DNA of 39,585 nt. Origin: Streptomyces sp. T39. GTDB lineage: Bacteria; Actinomycetota; Actinomycetes; Streptomycetales; Streptomycetaceae. Location of the stretch: positions 130,059-169,643 of the forward strand of contig NZ_RDBP01000054.1 in NCBI RefSeq assembly GCF_008042045.1, read 5' to 3'. Every line of letters begins with the position of its first letter. The stretch's first letter is position 1. A program made the translations under genes and the position numbers. Below, one piece after another: positions 7,796-14,621 of the stretch. The notes beneath the pieces are model-generated. The model did no database searches and was not told where the DNA came from. It saw only the letters and a list, made by a program, of their open reading frames with translations.

Positions 7796-8680
7796 TCAGA
7801 CGACAGGGGGTCGGCCCAGCCGGGTGAGCCGCCACACCGTACGCCACCTCATGGGCCGCCTGGGCCCGCAGGGGGTGCGCCAGCCCTCCGCGAACCCGCC
7901 GAACCAGGCCCTCAGCGCGGCCGCCGTCGGCCGCCTCAGCAGCGTCAGCAGGATCCACACGCCGAGGTAGAGCGGGATCAGCGGCAGAGGCAGGTTGCGG
8001 CGGGCCAGCCAGACGCGGTTGCGCGCGACCATGCGGTGGTACACGGCATGGCGGGACGGCGGCGTCGTCGGGTGCAGCAGCACCATGTCCGACCGGTACT
8101 CGATGCCCCAGCCGGCGTCCAGCGCCCGCCAGGCGAGGTCGGTCTCCTCGTGCGCGTAGAAGAACTCCCCGGGCAGGGGTCCCACCTCACCGAGCAGGGC
8201 GGTCCGCACGGCGTTGGCTCCCCCCAGGAACGTCGTCACCCGCGAGGAGCGCATCGGGTCGCCGGCGCGCAGGCGGGGCACGTGGCGCCGCTGGGTGAGC
8301 CCGGTCTCCGGGTCCGCGATGCGGAAGCCGACGATGCCGAGCCGCGGATCGGCCGCGAAGGCCTCCCGGACCAGCCGCCCGGTGTCCCGCCCGGCCAGCA
8401 GCCCGTCGTCGTCCAGGAAGAGCAGGACGTCGACGTCACGGCCACCGGGGCCGAACGCCTCGATGCCGACGTTGCGCCCCGCGGGGATGCCCAGGTTCTC
8501 GGGCAGCTCCACGGTGCGCACACCCTCGGGCACGTCCCGGACAGGGGCGCCGTTGCCGACGACGACCACCTCGATCCGGTCGCCCTCCTGCGCGGCGACC
8601 GAATCGAGCAGGGCGCGCAGCTCGGCGGGGCGGGTGCCCATCGTGATGATCACCGCGCCCAGGGTGAGCGGTGCGGTCAC
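7796..8680 (-). CDS. Family 2 glycosyltransferase
   Basis: A GT-A fold inverting glycosyltransferase of 294 residues. It opens with TLGAVIITMGTRPAELRALL, has the nucleotide-sugar/metal site VLLFLDDDGLL, and the conserved GGANAVRT and FFYAHEETDLAWR acceptor-site motifs. A hydrophobic stretch near the C-terminus (LIPLYLGVWILLTLL) probably anchors it to the membrane. The start is GTG 8680-8678, in GTGA overlap with the CDP-alcohol phosphotransferase gene. A longer upstream reading frame exists but is non-coding. It probably glycosylates the lipid or polymer exported by the adjacent ABC transporter; sugar donor unknown. Confidence 0.88.
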   Translation of the reverse strand: MTAPLTLGAVIITMGTRPAELRALLDSVAAQEGDRIEVVVVGNGAPVRDVPEGVRTVELPENLGIPAGRNVGIEAFGPGGRDVDVLLFLDDDGLLAGRDTGRLVREAFAADPRLGIVGFRIADPETGLTQRRHVPRLRAGDPMRSSRVTTFLGGANAVRTALLGEVGPLPGEFFYAHEETDLAWRALDAGWGIEYRSDMVLLHPTTPPSRHAVYHRMVARNRVWLARRNLPLPLIPLYLGVWILLTLLRRPTAAALRAWFGGFAEGWRTPCGPRRPMRWRTVWRLTRLGRPPVV

Positions 8681-9456
8681 TTCAGCCTGCTCGACGCCAG
8701 GATCGACACGAGGTGGAGCACGGTCTGCAGCATCGCGATGCCGGCGAGGACGGCGACACCGAGGCGGGAGAAGAACAGGTCGTCCCTGACCGTGTCCACG
8801 ACCGCCAGGACCAGGATCAGCAGCGACGCCTCGATGCCGAGGACGAGCCGGTGGAACTTGAGCGCCCCGGCCGCCCTGCGGGCGAGCGCCATGCCCGAGG
8901 AGCGCGGCTCGGAGGCCGACTCCTTGACGGGCGGCAGGCCGCCCTGGTGGCGGGCGACGCCGACGAGGTCGGTCTCGGCCTTGATCAGGATGGCGCCGAG
9001 GGCCGCCAGGGTGCCGAGGAACGCCCACAGCCAGTCGATCCGGCCGGGGCCCCACAGGTCGGCGGCGCGCAGGCCGAAGCCGACCAGGACCGCGGCGTCG
9101 CACAGGTAGGCGCCGACCCGGTCCAGGTAGACGCCGCCCAGCGAGAACTGCTTCTTCCAGCGGGCGACCTCGCCGTCGACGCAGTCGAGCAGCAGGTACA
9201 GCTGCACCATCACCACGCCGAGGACGGCGCCCCAGACGCCCGGCACCAGCAGGGCGGGGGCCGCGAGCACACCGCACAGGGTCATCACGTACGTCAGCTG
9301 GTTGGGCGTGATCCGGGTGACGACCAGGTGCCGGGTTATCCGCAGCGAGATCTCCCGCATGTAGAGGCGGCCGCCCCAGTGTTCCCCGCTACGCCGGTCC
9401 TTCACGCCCGCCGGGTGAACGACCGGGCGGAGTTCAGCTACTGATGGTTTTGGCAT
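8677..9456 (-). CDS. CDP-alcohol phosphatidyltransferase family protein (atypical motif)
   Basis: An integral membrane phosphotransferase of 259 residues that should move a phosphoalcohol from a CDP-alcohol to an acceptor alcohol. The family motif is visible in LLLDCVDGEVARWKKQFSLG and the following GVYLDRVGA. The first three aspartates fit D-x2-D-G-x2-A-R-x8-G-x3-D, but the fourth (x3-D, normally the catalytic base) is alanine; the next Asp is four residues later. Several hydrophobic helices follow. I chose ATG 9456, which opens MPKPSVAELRPV; the reading frame extends further but without family-like sequence. It overlaps the Fe-ADH gene by 23 bp. Confidence 0.85.
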   Translation of the reverse strand: MPKPSVAELRPVVHPAGVKDRRSGEHWGGRLYMREISLRITRHLVVTRITPNQLTYVMTLCGVLAAPALLVPGVWGAVLGVVMVQLYLLLDCVDGEVARWKKQFSLGGVYLDRVGAYLCDAAVLVGFGLRAADLWGPGRIDWLWAFLGTLAALGAILIKAETDLVGVARHQGGLPPVKESASEPRSSGMALARRAAGALKFHRLVLGIEASLLILVLAVVDTVRDDLFFSRLGVAVLAGIAMLQTVLHLVSILASSRLK

Positions 9457-10495
9457 AGTCGGCGTACGCGTCCCTGATCTGGTCGTGGCTGAGGTCGAGG
9501 TGCTCCAGGACGGTGAACCGTCCCGGGCGGGTCTGCGGTGCGTACTCCACGGCACGGACGAACTCGTCCGTGGAGAACCCGATCTCCTGCGGCAGGACGG
9601 GCAGCCCGTGCCGGCGCAGCACGTCGGCGAAGAGCCGCGCGTCGTCGTGCGCGCCGCGCAGGTGCATGGCGAACGCGGCGCCGAGGCCGACCTGCTCGCC
9701 GTGGCTGGCGGCCCGCTGGGGGTACAGCAGGTCGAAGGCGTGGCTGATCTCGTGGCAGGCGCCGGACGAGGGGCGGGAGTCGCCGCTGATCGACATGGCG
9801 ATGCCGGACAGGACCAGGGCCTCGGCGAGCACGGTGAGGAACTCGTCGTCGCCGACGCCGCCGGGGTGGCGCAGCACCGCCTCGCCCGCGGTGCGGGCCA
9901 TCGCGGCGGCGAGGCCGTCGACGGGCTCGCCGTTGACCTTGTGCGCGAGTTCCCAGTCGGCGATGGCCGAGATGTTGGAGATCGCGTCGCCGATGCCGGA
10001 GCGGACGAAGCGGACCGGGGCGTCGCGGACCACGTCGAGGTCGATCACCATGGCGATCGGCGAGGGGACGCCGTAGGAGCCGCGGCCGTTGTCGTTGTCG
10101 AGGATCGAGATCGGCGAGCACAGGCCGTCGTGGGCGAGGTTGGTCGCGACCGCGACCAGCGGCAGGCCGACCCGGGCGGCCGCGTACTTGGCCGCGTCGA
10201 TGATCTTGCCGCCGCCGAGGCCGACGACGGCGTCGTAGCGCCGGCCCTTGATGTCGTCGGCGAGCTGCACCGCGGAGTCGATGGTGCCGTCGCAGACCTC
10301 GTACCAGTCGGCGCCCGGCAGGGCCGGGGACAGCCGGTCGCGCAGCGCGCGGCCGGAGCCGCCGCTGACGGCGAACGCGAGCTTGCCGGAGGCGGAGATG
10401 CGCTGGTCGGCGAGGATCCCCGCGAGGTCGTCGAGGGCACCCGAGCGGATGTCGACGACGACCGGAGAGGGGATGAGCCGGGTCAGTACTGGCAC
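9434..10495 (-). CDS. Glycerol-1-phosphate dehydrogenase-like iron-containing alcohol dehydrogenase
   Basis: 353 residues of the Fe-ADH/dehydroquinate-synthase-like fold, closest in appearance to the EgsA/AraM group that reduces dihydroxyacetone phosphate to sn-glycerol 1-phosphate. The dinucleotide-binding motif is DAVVGLGGGKIIDAAKYAA, followed by VATNLAHDGLCSP. Metal ligands are likely in SGACHEISHAFD and SHGEQVGLG. The start is GTG 10495-10493, overlapping the nucleotidyltransferase stop by 13 bp; it opens VPVLTRLIPSPVVVDIR. With the adjacent nucleotidyltransferase and two CDP-alcohol enzymes it probably makes the alcohol phosphate that is activated as a CDP derivative. Substrate not proven. 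Confidence 0.82.
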   Translation of the reverse strand: MPVLTRLIPSPVVVDIRSGALDDLAGILADQRISASGKLAFAVSGGSGRALRDRLSPALPGADWYEVCDGTIDSAVQLADDIKGRRYDAVVGLGGGKIIDAAKYAAARVGLPLVAVATNLAHDGLCSPISILDNDNGRGSYGVPSPIAMVIDLDVVRDAPVRFVRSGIGDAISNISAIADWELAHKVNGEPVDGLAAAMARTAGEAVLRHPGGVGDDEFLTVLAEALVLSGIAMSISGDSRPSSGACHEISHAFDLLYPQRAASHGEQVGLGAAFAMHLRGAHDDARLFADVLRRHGLPVLPQEIGFSTDEFVRAVEYAPQTRPGRFTVLEHLDLSHDQIRDAYADYAKTISS

Positions 10496-11220
10496 GCGAT
10501 CCCACGGCCCTTCGCGAGGTCGTCGTGGTTGTCGATCTCGACCCACTGCACCTCGCCGATGGGGGCCACGTCGATGGTGAAGCCGCGGTCGACCAGCTCC
10601 TGGTATCCGTCCTCGTAGTAGAGGTCCGGGTCGCGCTCGAAGGTGGCCTTCAGCGCGTCGGCGAGGTCGGCGGCGGCCTCCGGCTCGATCAGCGTGACGC
10701 CGATGTACTCGCCGGTCGCGGTGGCCGGGTCCATCAGCTTGGTGATCCGGGTGACGCCCCTGCCCTCGGCGGTGATGACCTTCATCTCCTCGTCGGCCAG
10801 CTGCTTGACCGCGTCGAGGGCGAGGATGATCCGCCGGCCCTCGCCGCGGGCGGCGAGCAGCGTCCGCTCGACGGAGACGGGGTGGACGGTGTCGCCGTTG
10901 GCGAGGATGACGCCCTCGGCGAGCACGTCACGGGCGCACCACAGGGAGTAGGCGTTGTTCCACTCCTCGGCCTTGTCGTTGTCGACGAGGGTGAGCTTCA
11001 GGCCGTACTTCGCCTCCAGGGCCGCCTTGCGCTCGTAGACGGCCTCCTTGCGGTAGCCGACGACGATCGCGGCCTCGGTGAGCCCGATCTCGGCGAAGTT
11101 GCCGAGGGTGAGGTCGAGGACGGTCGTCTCGCCGTCCACGGGCACGAGGGCCTTCGGGAGCGTGTCGGTGTAGGGGCGCAGACGCCGTCCGGCACCGGCT
11201 GCCAGTACGAGGCCGATCAT
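10483..11220 (-). CDS. Nucleotidyltransferase (phosphocholine-cytidylyltransferase-like)
   Basis: A 245-residue sugar/alcohol-phosphate nucleotidyltransferase. The signature MIGLVLAAGAGRRLRPYT plus LPKALVPVDG at the N-terminus is the NTP-binding loop. A metal-binding ANGD occurs mid-protein and WVEIDNHDDLAKG near the C-terminus is typical of LicC-like and inositol-phosphate cytidylyltransferase-like enzymes. It would activate an alcohol phosphate (glycerol-1-P, inositol-P or similar) as a CDP-alcohol for the two flanking phosphotransferases. ATG at 11220 is in ATGA overlap with the DUF5941 gene. The nucleotide and substrate are inferred from neighbours. Confidence 0.85.
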   Translation of the reverse strand: MIGLVLAAGAGRRLRPYTDTLPKALVPVDGETTVLDLTLGNFAEIGLTEAAIVVGYRKEAVYERKAALEAKYGLKLTLVDNDKAEEWNNAYSLWCARDVLAEGVILANGDTVHPVSVERTLLAARGEGRRIILALDAVKQLADEEMKVITAEGRGVTRITKLMDPATATGEYIGVTLIEPEAAADLADALKATFERDPDLYYEDGYQELVDRGFTIDVAPIGEVQWVEIDNHDDLAKGRGIACQY

Positions 11221-13025
11221 GCGGGTTCTCCTTCGTCGTGTACGGCGGGTGCACCACCGCGGGCGGCTGCCGTCCAGAAGCGGATGCTCTCGGTCAGCAC
11301 CACGAGGGCCACGGCCGCGGCGAGGGCCGTGAGGGCGACGGCGAAGTCCTCGCCGTCCAGCAGGAAGGCCAGCAGTGCCACTGCCAGGACCCGCCCCTCG
11401 TGCCCGCCGATCACCCGCACCAGCCAGTGCGGGGGCGCGCCCGTGCCGCCGCGGATGCGGTACACGGTGTCGTAGTGATGGTAGGCGACGGCCGCCACCA
11501 GGCCGAAAGCCGCGGGCAGGGCCCCGTTCACCTCCGCGCCGGCGGCGAGGACGAGCACGGTGCCGTACTCGGCGGCGCGGAACACGGGGGGCACCAGCCA
11601 GTCCAGGGGGCCGCCGAGCGGCCGGGCGACGGCGATACCGGAGGTGAGGCAGTACACGACGGCCGCGGCCACGGTCCAGCCGGAGCCGTGGCCGGTGAGG
11701 GCCGCGCAGAGCACCAGCGCGGCGGCGCCGGCGACGGCCGCGGCGAGCGGGACGACGCCCGGCAGGCGCCGGGCGGCGGCGGACGCGGCGCGGGCCACGG
11801 CGCCGGCCAGCGGGCCGGTGTCGGTGAGGTCGGCCAGCGCCGCGGTGGCGCGCTCGGTCCTGCGGGCCCTGCGGGTCAGGGACCGCAGCACACGGCCCGC
11901 GGTGGTGTAGCAGGCGGCGAAGGCGCAGCCGACGAGGAGCGCGTAGAAGACGACGCGGGGCGTGGTCAGGGCGGTGAGCACGGCGATCATGGCCCAGCGT
12001 TCGCCGATGGGCAGCACGATCATGCGCCGGGCCCACACCGTCCAGCCCACGCTGTCCAGCCGGTCCGACAGGGCGGCGGTGGGGCTGGTGTTCGCCGTGG
12101 CGTCGTGGTTGGCCTCGTTGAACGAGAAGTCGACGACGTGCCGGCAGGTCTGGAGGACCATCGCGCCGAGCGCGAGCGCCCACACGTCGTCGCCGCCGCG
12201 GGCGGCGCCCAGGGCGAGGCCCGCGTAGTAGGCGTACTCCTTGGCCCGGTCGAACGTGGCGTCGAGCCAGGCGCCCATCGTCGAGTACTGCAGGGAGTAA
12301 CGGGCGAGCTGCCCGTCGGTGCAGTCCAGGACGAAGGAGAGGAGCAGCAGCACTCCGGCGGCCACGTAGCCGGTCCGGGTGCCGGTGGCGGCGCAGCCCG
12401 CCGCGATCAGCGCGGTGATCAGCGAGGCGGTGGTGACCTGGTTCGGGGTCAGCCCCCGGCGGGCGCACCAGCGGGCGATGTAGCGCGAGTAGGGGCTGAT
12501 GCAGAAGGTGGTGAAGAAGCCGTCCCGGGCCTTCACCGCGGAGCGCAGCCGGATCGCCTCGTCGTCGACGGCGTCGACCCGGGAACGGGCCTCGTGCCGC
12601 TCCTGGGCCTCGGCGGGCACCTCGGCGACCAGCGAGCCCAGCTCGGGGCGGTGCACGGCGGTGCCGTCGGCGTCGAGCGCCGCGGCGACCTCGTCGACGA
12701 GCACCTCGCCGGCGGCCGGCTCCCCGGCGGTGACGCCGCGGACGGCCCCGGTCAGCGCGGCACGGGCCGCGGGCCGGGCGGTGAGCGCGCCGGTCACGGC
12801 TGCCACCGGGAAGCGCGGGTCGGTCAGCGCCAGGCGCAGGGCGTGGAGGTGACCGACGAAGCGGGGGTCGACGAGGGCGACCCGGTCGCCGGCGGGAGCC
12901 GCGGCGAGCAGCCGGGCCGCGTCGCCGGGACCGTCGGCGGTCCGCACGTCGAAACCGAGCGACCGCAGATCGCCTTCGAGCGACGATCCGGGTACCGGCG
13001 GGCCGGTGAGGATGGCGGTCGACAG
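11217..13025 (-). CDS. CDP-alcohol phosphotransferase with DUF5941-type C-terminus
   Basis: A large membrane protein. Residues about 1-150 are a soluble domain of unknown fold. A CDP-alcohol phosphotransferase domain follows, opening ARDGFFTTFCISPYSRYIAR and LTPNQVT, as in the C-terminal half of inositol-phosphate cytidylyltransferase/DIPP-synthase proteins. It has the full motif DCTDGQLARYSLQYSTM-G-AWL-D-ATF-D with all four aspartates. The C-terminal third is a second multi-helix region that I take to be DUF5941 from its place in this conserved cluster. The start is unusual: the likely initiator is CTG 13025-13023, nine bases after a perfect AAGGAG (13040-13035), giving 602 residues opening (L)STAILTGPPVPGSSLEG. 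The first in-frame GTG is at 12947 (576 residues) and has no ribosome site. First gene of the cluster. Confidence 0.85.
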   Translation of the reverse strand: MSTAILTGPPVPGSSLEGDLRSLGFDVRTADGPGDAARLLAAAPAGDRVALVDPRFVGHLHALRLALTDPRFPVAAVTGALTARPAARAALTGAVRGVTAGEPAAGEVLVDEVAAALDADGTAVHRPELGSLVAEVPAEAQERHEARSRVDAVDDEAIRLRSAVKARDGFFTTFCISPYSRYIARWCARRGLTPNQVTTASLITALIAAGCAATGTRTGYVAAGVLLLLSFVLDCTDGQLARYSLQYSTMGAWLDATFDRAKEYAYYAGLALGAARGGDDVWALALGAMVLQTCRHVVDFSFNEANHDATANTSPTAALSDRLDSVGWTVWARRMIVLPIGERWAMIAVLTALTTPRVVFYALLVGCAFAACYTTAGRVLRSLTRRARRTERATAALADLTDTGPLAGAVARAASAAARRLPGVVPLAAAVAGAAALVLCAALTGHGSGWTVAAAVVYCLTSGIAVARPLGGPLDWLVPPVFRAAEYGTVLVLAAGAEVNGALPAAFGLVAAVAYHHYDTVYRIRGGTGAPPHWLVRVIGGHEGRVLAVALLAFLLDGEDFAVALTALAAAVALVVLTESIRFWTAAARGGAPAVHDEGEPA

Positions 13026-13034
13026 ACGAACCCA

Positions 13035-13040
13035 CTCCTT
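13035..13040 (-). promoter_or_regulatory. Ribosome binding site deciding the CTG start
   Basis: AAGGAG on the minus strand, nine bases before CTG 13025-13023 and about 90 bases before the first in-frame GTG. No in-frame ATG, GTG or TTG lies near it, which is the argument for a CTG initiator. Confidence 0.55.
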
Positions 13041-13276
13041 GTGGCTGGCGGTGCTTGGCGGACGGCGGCGCCCGGCCCGGACCCCGGGGCGGCGGCGCGT
13101 CGGCAGAGGCTATCGGATGGAGAAGTGCGGGAATTCATCGGCCGTTCATGCCGCCGAGACCCGCGGGCTCATCATTGTCGATGATCACCCCGGGCTCCAA
13201 ACCTGGGTCCCGGACAGCGCCCCCCGCGGGCACCGTCCGGCGGGGGGACGGGGTCGCCCGTCCGGCCGCACCCATC

Positions 13277-13304
13277 CTGACCTGCACGCATTTTCGCAGG
13301 TCAG
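13277..13304. promoter_or_regulatory. 9-bp inverted repeat, candidate operator upstream of the CDF exporter
   Basis: CTGACCTGC (13277-13285) and GCAGGTCAG (13296-13304) are perfect complements around a 10-base, AT-richer centre. It lies 114 bp before the CDF start. The dyad symmetry suits a dimeric repressor; which one is unknown. Confidence 0.45.
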
Positions 13305-13310
13305 AGCACA

Positions 13311-13325
13311 TGACAACGGTGTTCA
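13311..13325. promoter_or_regulatory. 15-bp imperfect palindrome, possible Zur/Fur-type box
   Basis: TGACAACGGTGTTCA is a partial dyad framed by TGA and TCA, in the general shape of actinobacterial Zur/Fur boxes, which fit a metal exporter gene downstream. The match is weak and was judged by eye. Confidence 0.25.
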
Positions 13326-13417
13326 GTGCCGTGTTGACCATACCCCCCACCCGTAGTTCACTGAGGCTCGAGGGGCACGGGAGGGATCCCGTGCCACACG
13401 ACAACGGGAGGCGTTCC

Positions 13418-14359
13418 ATGGGGGCAGGGCACGATCACGGGCACACGCACGGCGGCCCGCCTCCCACCGGTACGGCGGCTGCGGCCCACCGGGGCCGGCT
13501 GCGGATCGCGCTCGCCATCACCCTCGGGGTGATGGTGCTGGAGATCGTCGGCGGTGTGCTCTCCGGTTCGCTGGCGCTGATCGCGGACGCGGCCCACATG
13601 GCCACGGACGCCGTGGGCCTGGCCATGGCCCTGCTCGCCATCCATGTCGCCAACCGGCCCGCCGGTGACAACCGGACCTTCGGCTACGCCCGGGCCGAGA
13701 TCCTGGCGGCACTGGCCAACTGTCTGCTGCTGCTCGGCGTCGGCGGCTTCCTGCTCTTCGAGGCGGTGGAGCGTTTCATCACACCCACCGAGACGCGCAG
13801 CGGTCTGACCGTCGTCTTCGCGCTCGTCGGCCTGGTGGCCAACATGGTCTCCCTCTCCCTGCTGATACGCGGGCAGAAGGAGAGCCTCAACGTCCGGGGC
13901 GCGTATCTGGAGGTGCTGGCGGACGCGCTGGGCTCGGTGACGGTGCTGGTCTCGGCGGCCGTCATCATGGCCACGGGCTGGCAGTACGCGGACCCGATCG
14001 CCTCGCTCGCCATCGGCCTGATGATCGTGCCGCGCACGGTGCGGCTGCTGCGCGAGACGCTCGACGTCCTGCTGGAGGCCGCGCCCAAGGGCGTGGACAT
14101 GGCAGAGGTGCGCGAGCACATCCTCGCGCTGCCCGGCGTCGCGGACGTGCACGACCTGCACGCGTGGACCATCACCTCGGGCATGCCCGTCCTCTCCGCG
14201 CACGTGGTGGTGAGCCAGGACGTGCTGGACGCGGTCGGACACGAGAAACTGCTGCACGAACTCCAGGGCTGCATCGGCGGGCACTTCGACGTCGAGCACT
14301 GCACGTTCCAGCTGGAGCCCGCCGGTCACGCCGAGCACGAGGCGAAACTCTGTCACTGA
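13418..14359 (+). CDS. Cation diffusion facilitator (CDF) metal exporter
   Basis: A 313-residue CzcD/ZitB-type proton-coupled exporter of zinc or a similar divalent metal. The N-terminus is His-rich (HDHGHTHGG). About six membrane helices follow, with the metal-site motif HMATD in helix 2 (ALIADAAHMATDAVGL) and EVLADALGS in helix 5, where the usual His is Glu as in several actinobacterial members. A cytoplasmic C-terminal domain (residues about 220-300, VHDLHAWTITSG) ends in GHAEHEAKLCH. ATG 13418 has GGGAG seven bases upstream. An in-frame ATG at 13310 would add an unlikely leader. Confidence 0.93.
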   Translation: MGAGHDHGHTHGGPPPTGTAAAAHRGRLRIALAITLGVMVLEIVGGVLSGSLALIADAAHMATDAVGLAMALLAIHVANRPAGDNRTFGYARAEILAALANCLLLLGVGGFLLFEAVERFITPTETRSGLTVVFALVGLVANMVSLSLLIRGQKESLNVRGAYLEVLADALGSVTVLVSAAVIMATGWQYADPIASLAIGLMIVPRTVRLLRETLDVLLEAAPKGVDMAEVREHILALPGVADVHDLHAWTITSGMPVLSAHVVVSQDVLDAVGHEKLLHELQGCIGGHFDVEHCTFQLEPAGHAEHEAKLCH

Positions 14360-14388
14360 GCCGGGCGGTTGTTGTTAGGGTGCCGGCA

Positions 14389-14406
14389 GGGGCGTGTGGA
14401 CGCCCC
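14389..14406 (+). terminator. Weak hairpin after the CDF gene
   Basis: GGGGCGT pairs with ACGCCCC around a 4-base loop, 30 bases past the CDF stop. It is short, and the flanks are partly complementary. Possible terminator. Confidence 0.35.
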
Positions 14407-14621
14407 CGGCCGGACCCGCGCGCAGCGGGCGGCCGCCCCCGGGAGGAGCTGAGAAGGATGACTGTCACGGCGAAGGCCGCCTCGCGCGGCGCCCGGCCCG
14501 TCATCTCCGGCTCCCGGGCTTCCGGCCGACACTGATCCGAGCTGATCCGACCGGCCGTCCGGCTGTCGCCGGGCCCGGTCGTCCCGTCGGCGGGTGCCCG
14601 ATTCATCCATGGGGTTCCACG

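Larger units (their letters stand above)
13041..13417. promoter_or_regulatory. Divergent control region between the DUF5941 cluster and the CDF gene
   Basis: 377 bp with no convincing gene. It must hold promoters in both directions. It contains short inverted repeats: ATCAT-tgtcg-ATGAT near 13173-13187 and the two elements listed separately (13277-13304, 13311-13325). A minus-strand frame from ATG 13341 would give a 68-residue peptide, but its composition is not protein-like. No RNA gene is recognisable. Confidence 0.5.

Noticed and set aside
13135..13341. 68-codon minus-strand ORF between the DUF5941 and CDF genes, with G-rich sequence before its ATG
   Set aside because: The G run is too close to the ATG (two bases), the product has no recognisable segment, and the region is better explained as divergent promoters.
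14458..14535. 25-codon plus-strand ORF (MTVTAKAAS and onward) before the methyltransferase-GNAT gene
   Set aside because: GGAGG is 11 bases from the ATG and the peptide is low-complexity Arg/Ser/Gly; no coupling to the next gene.
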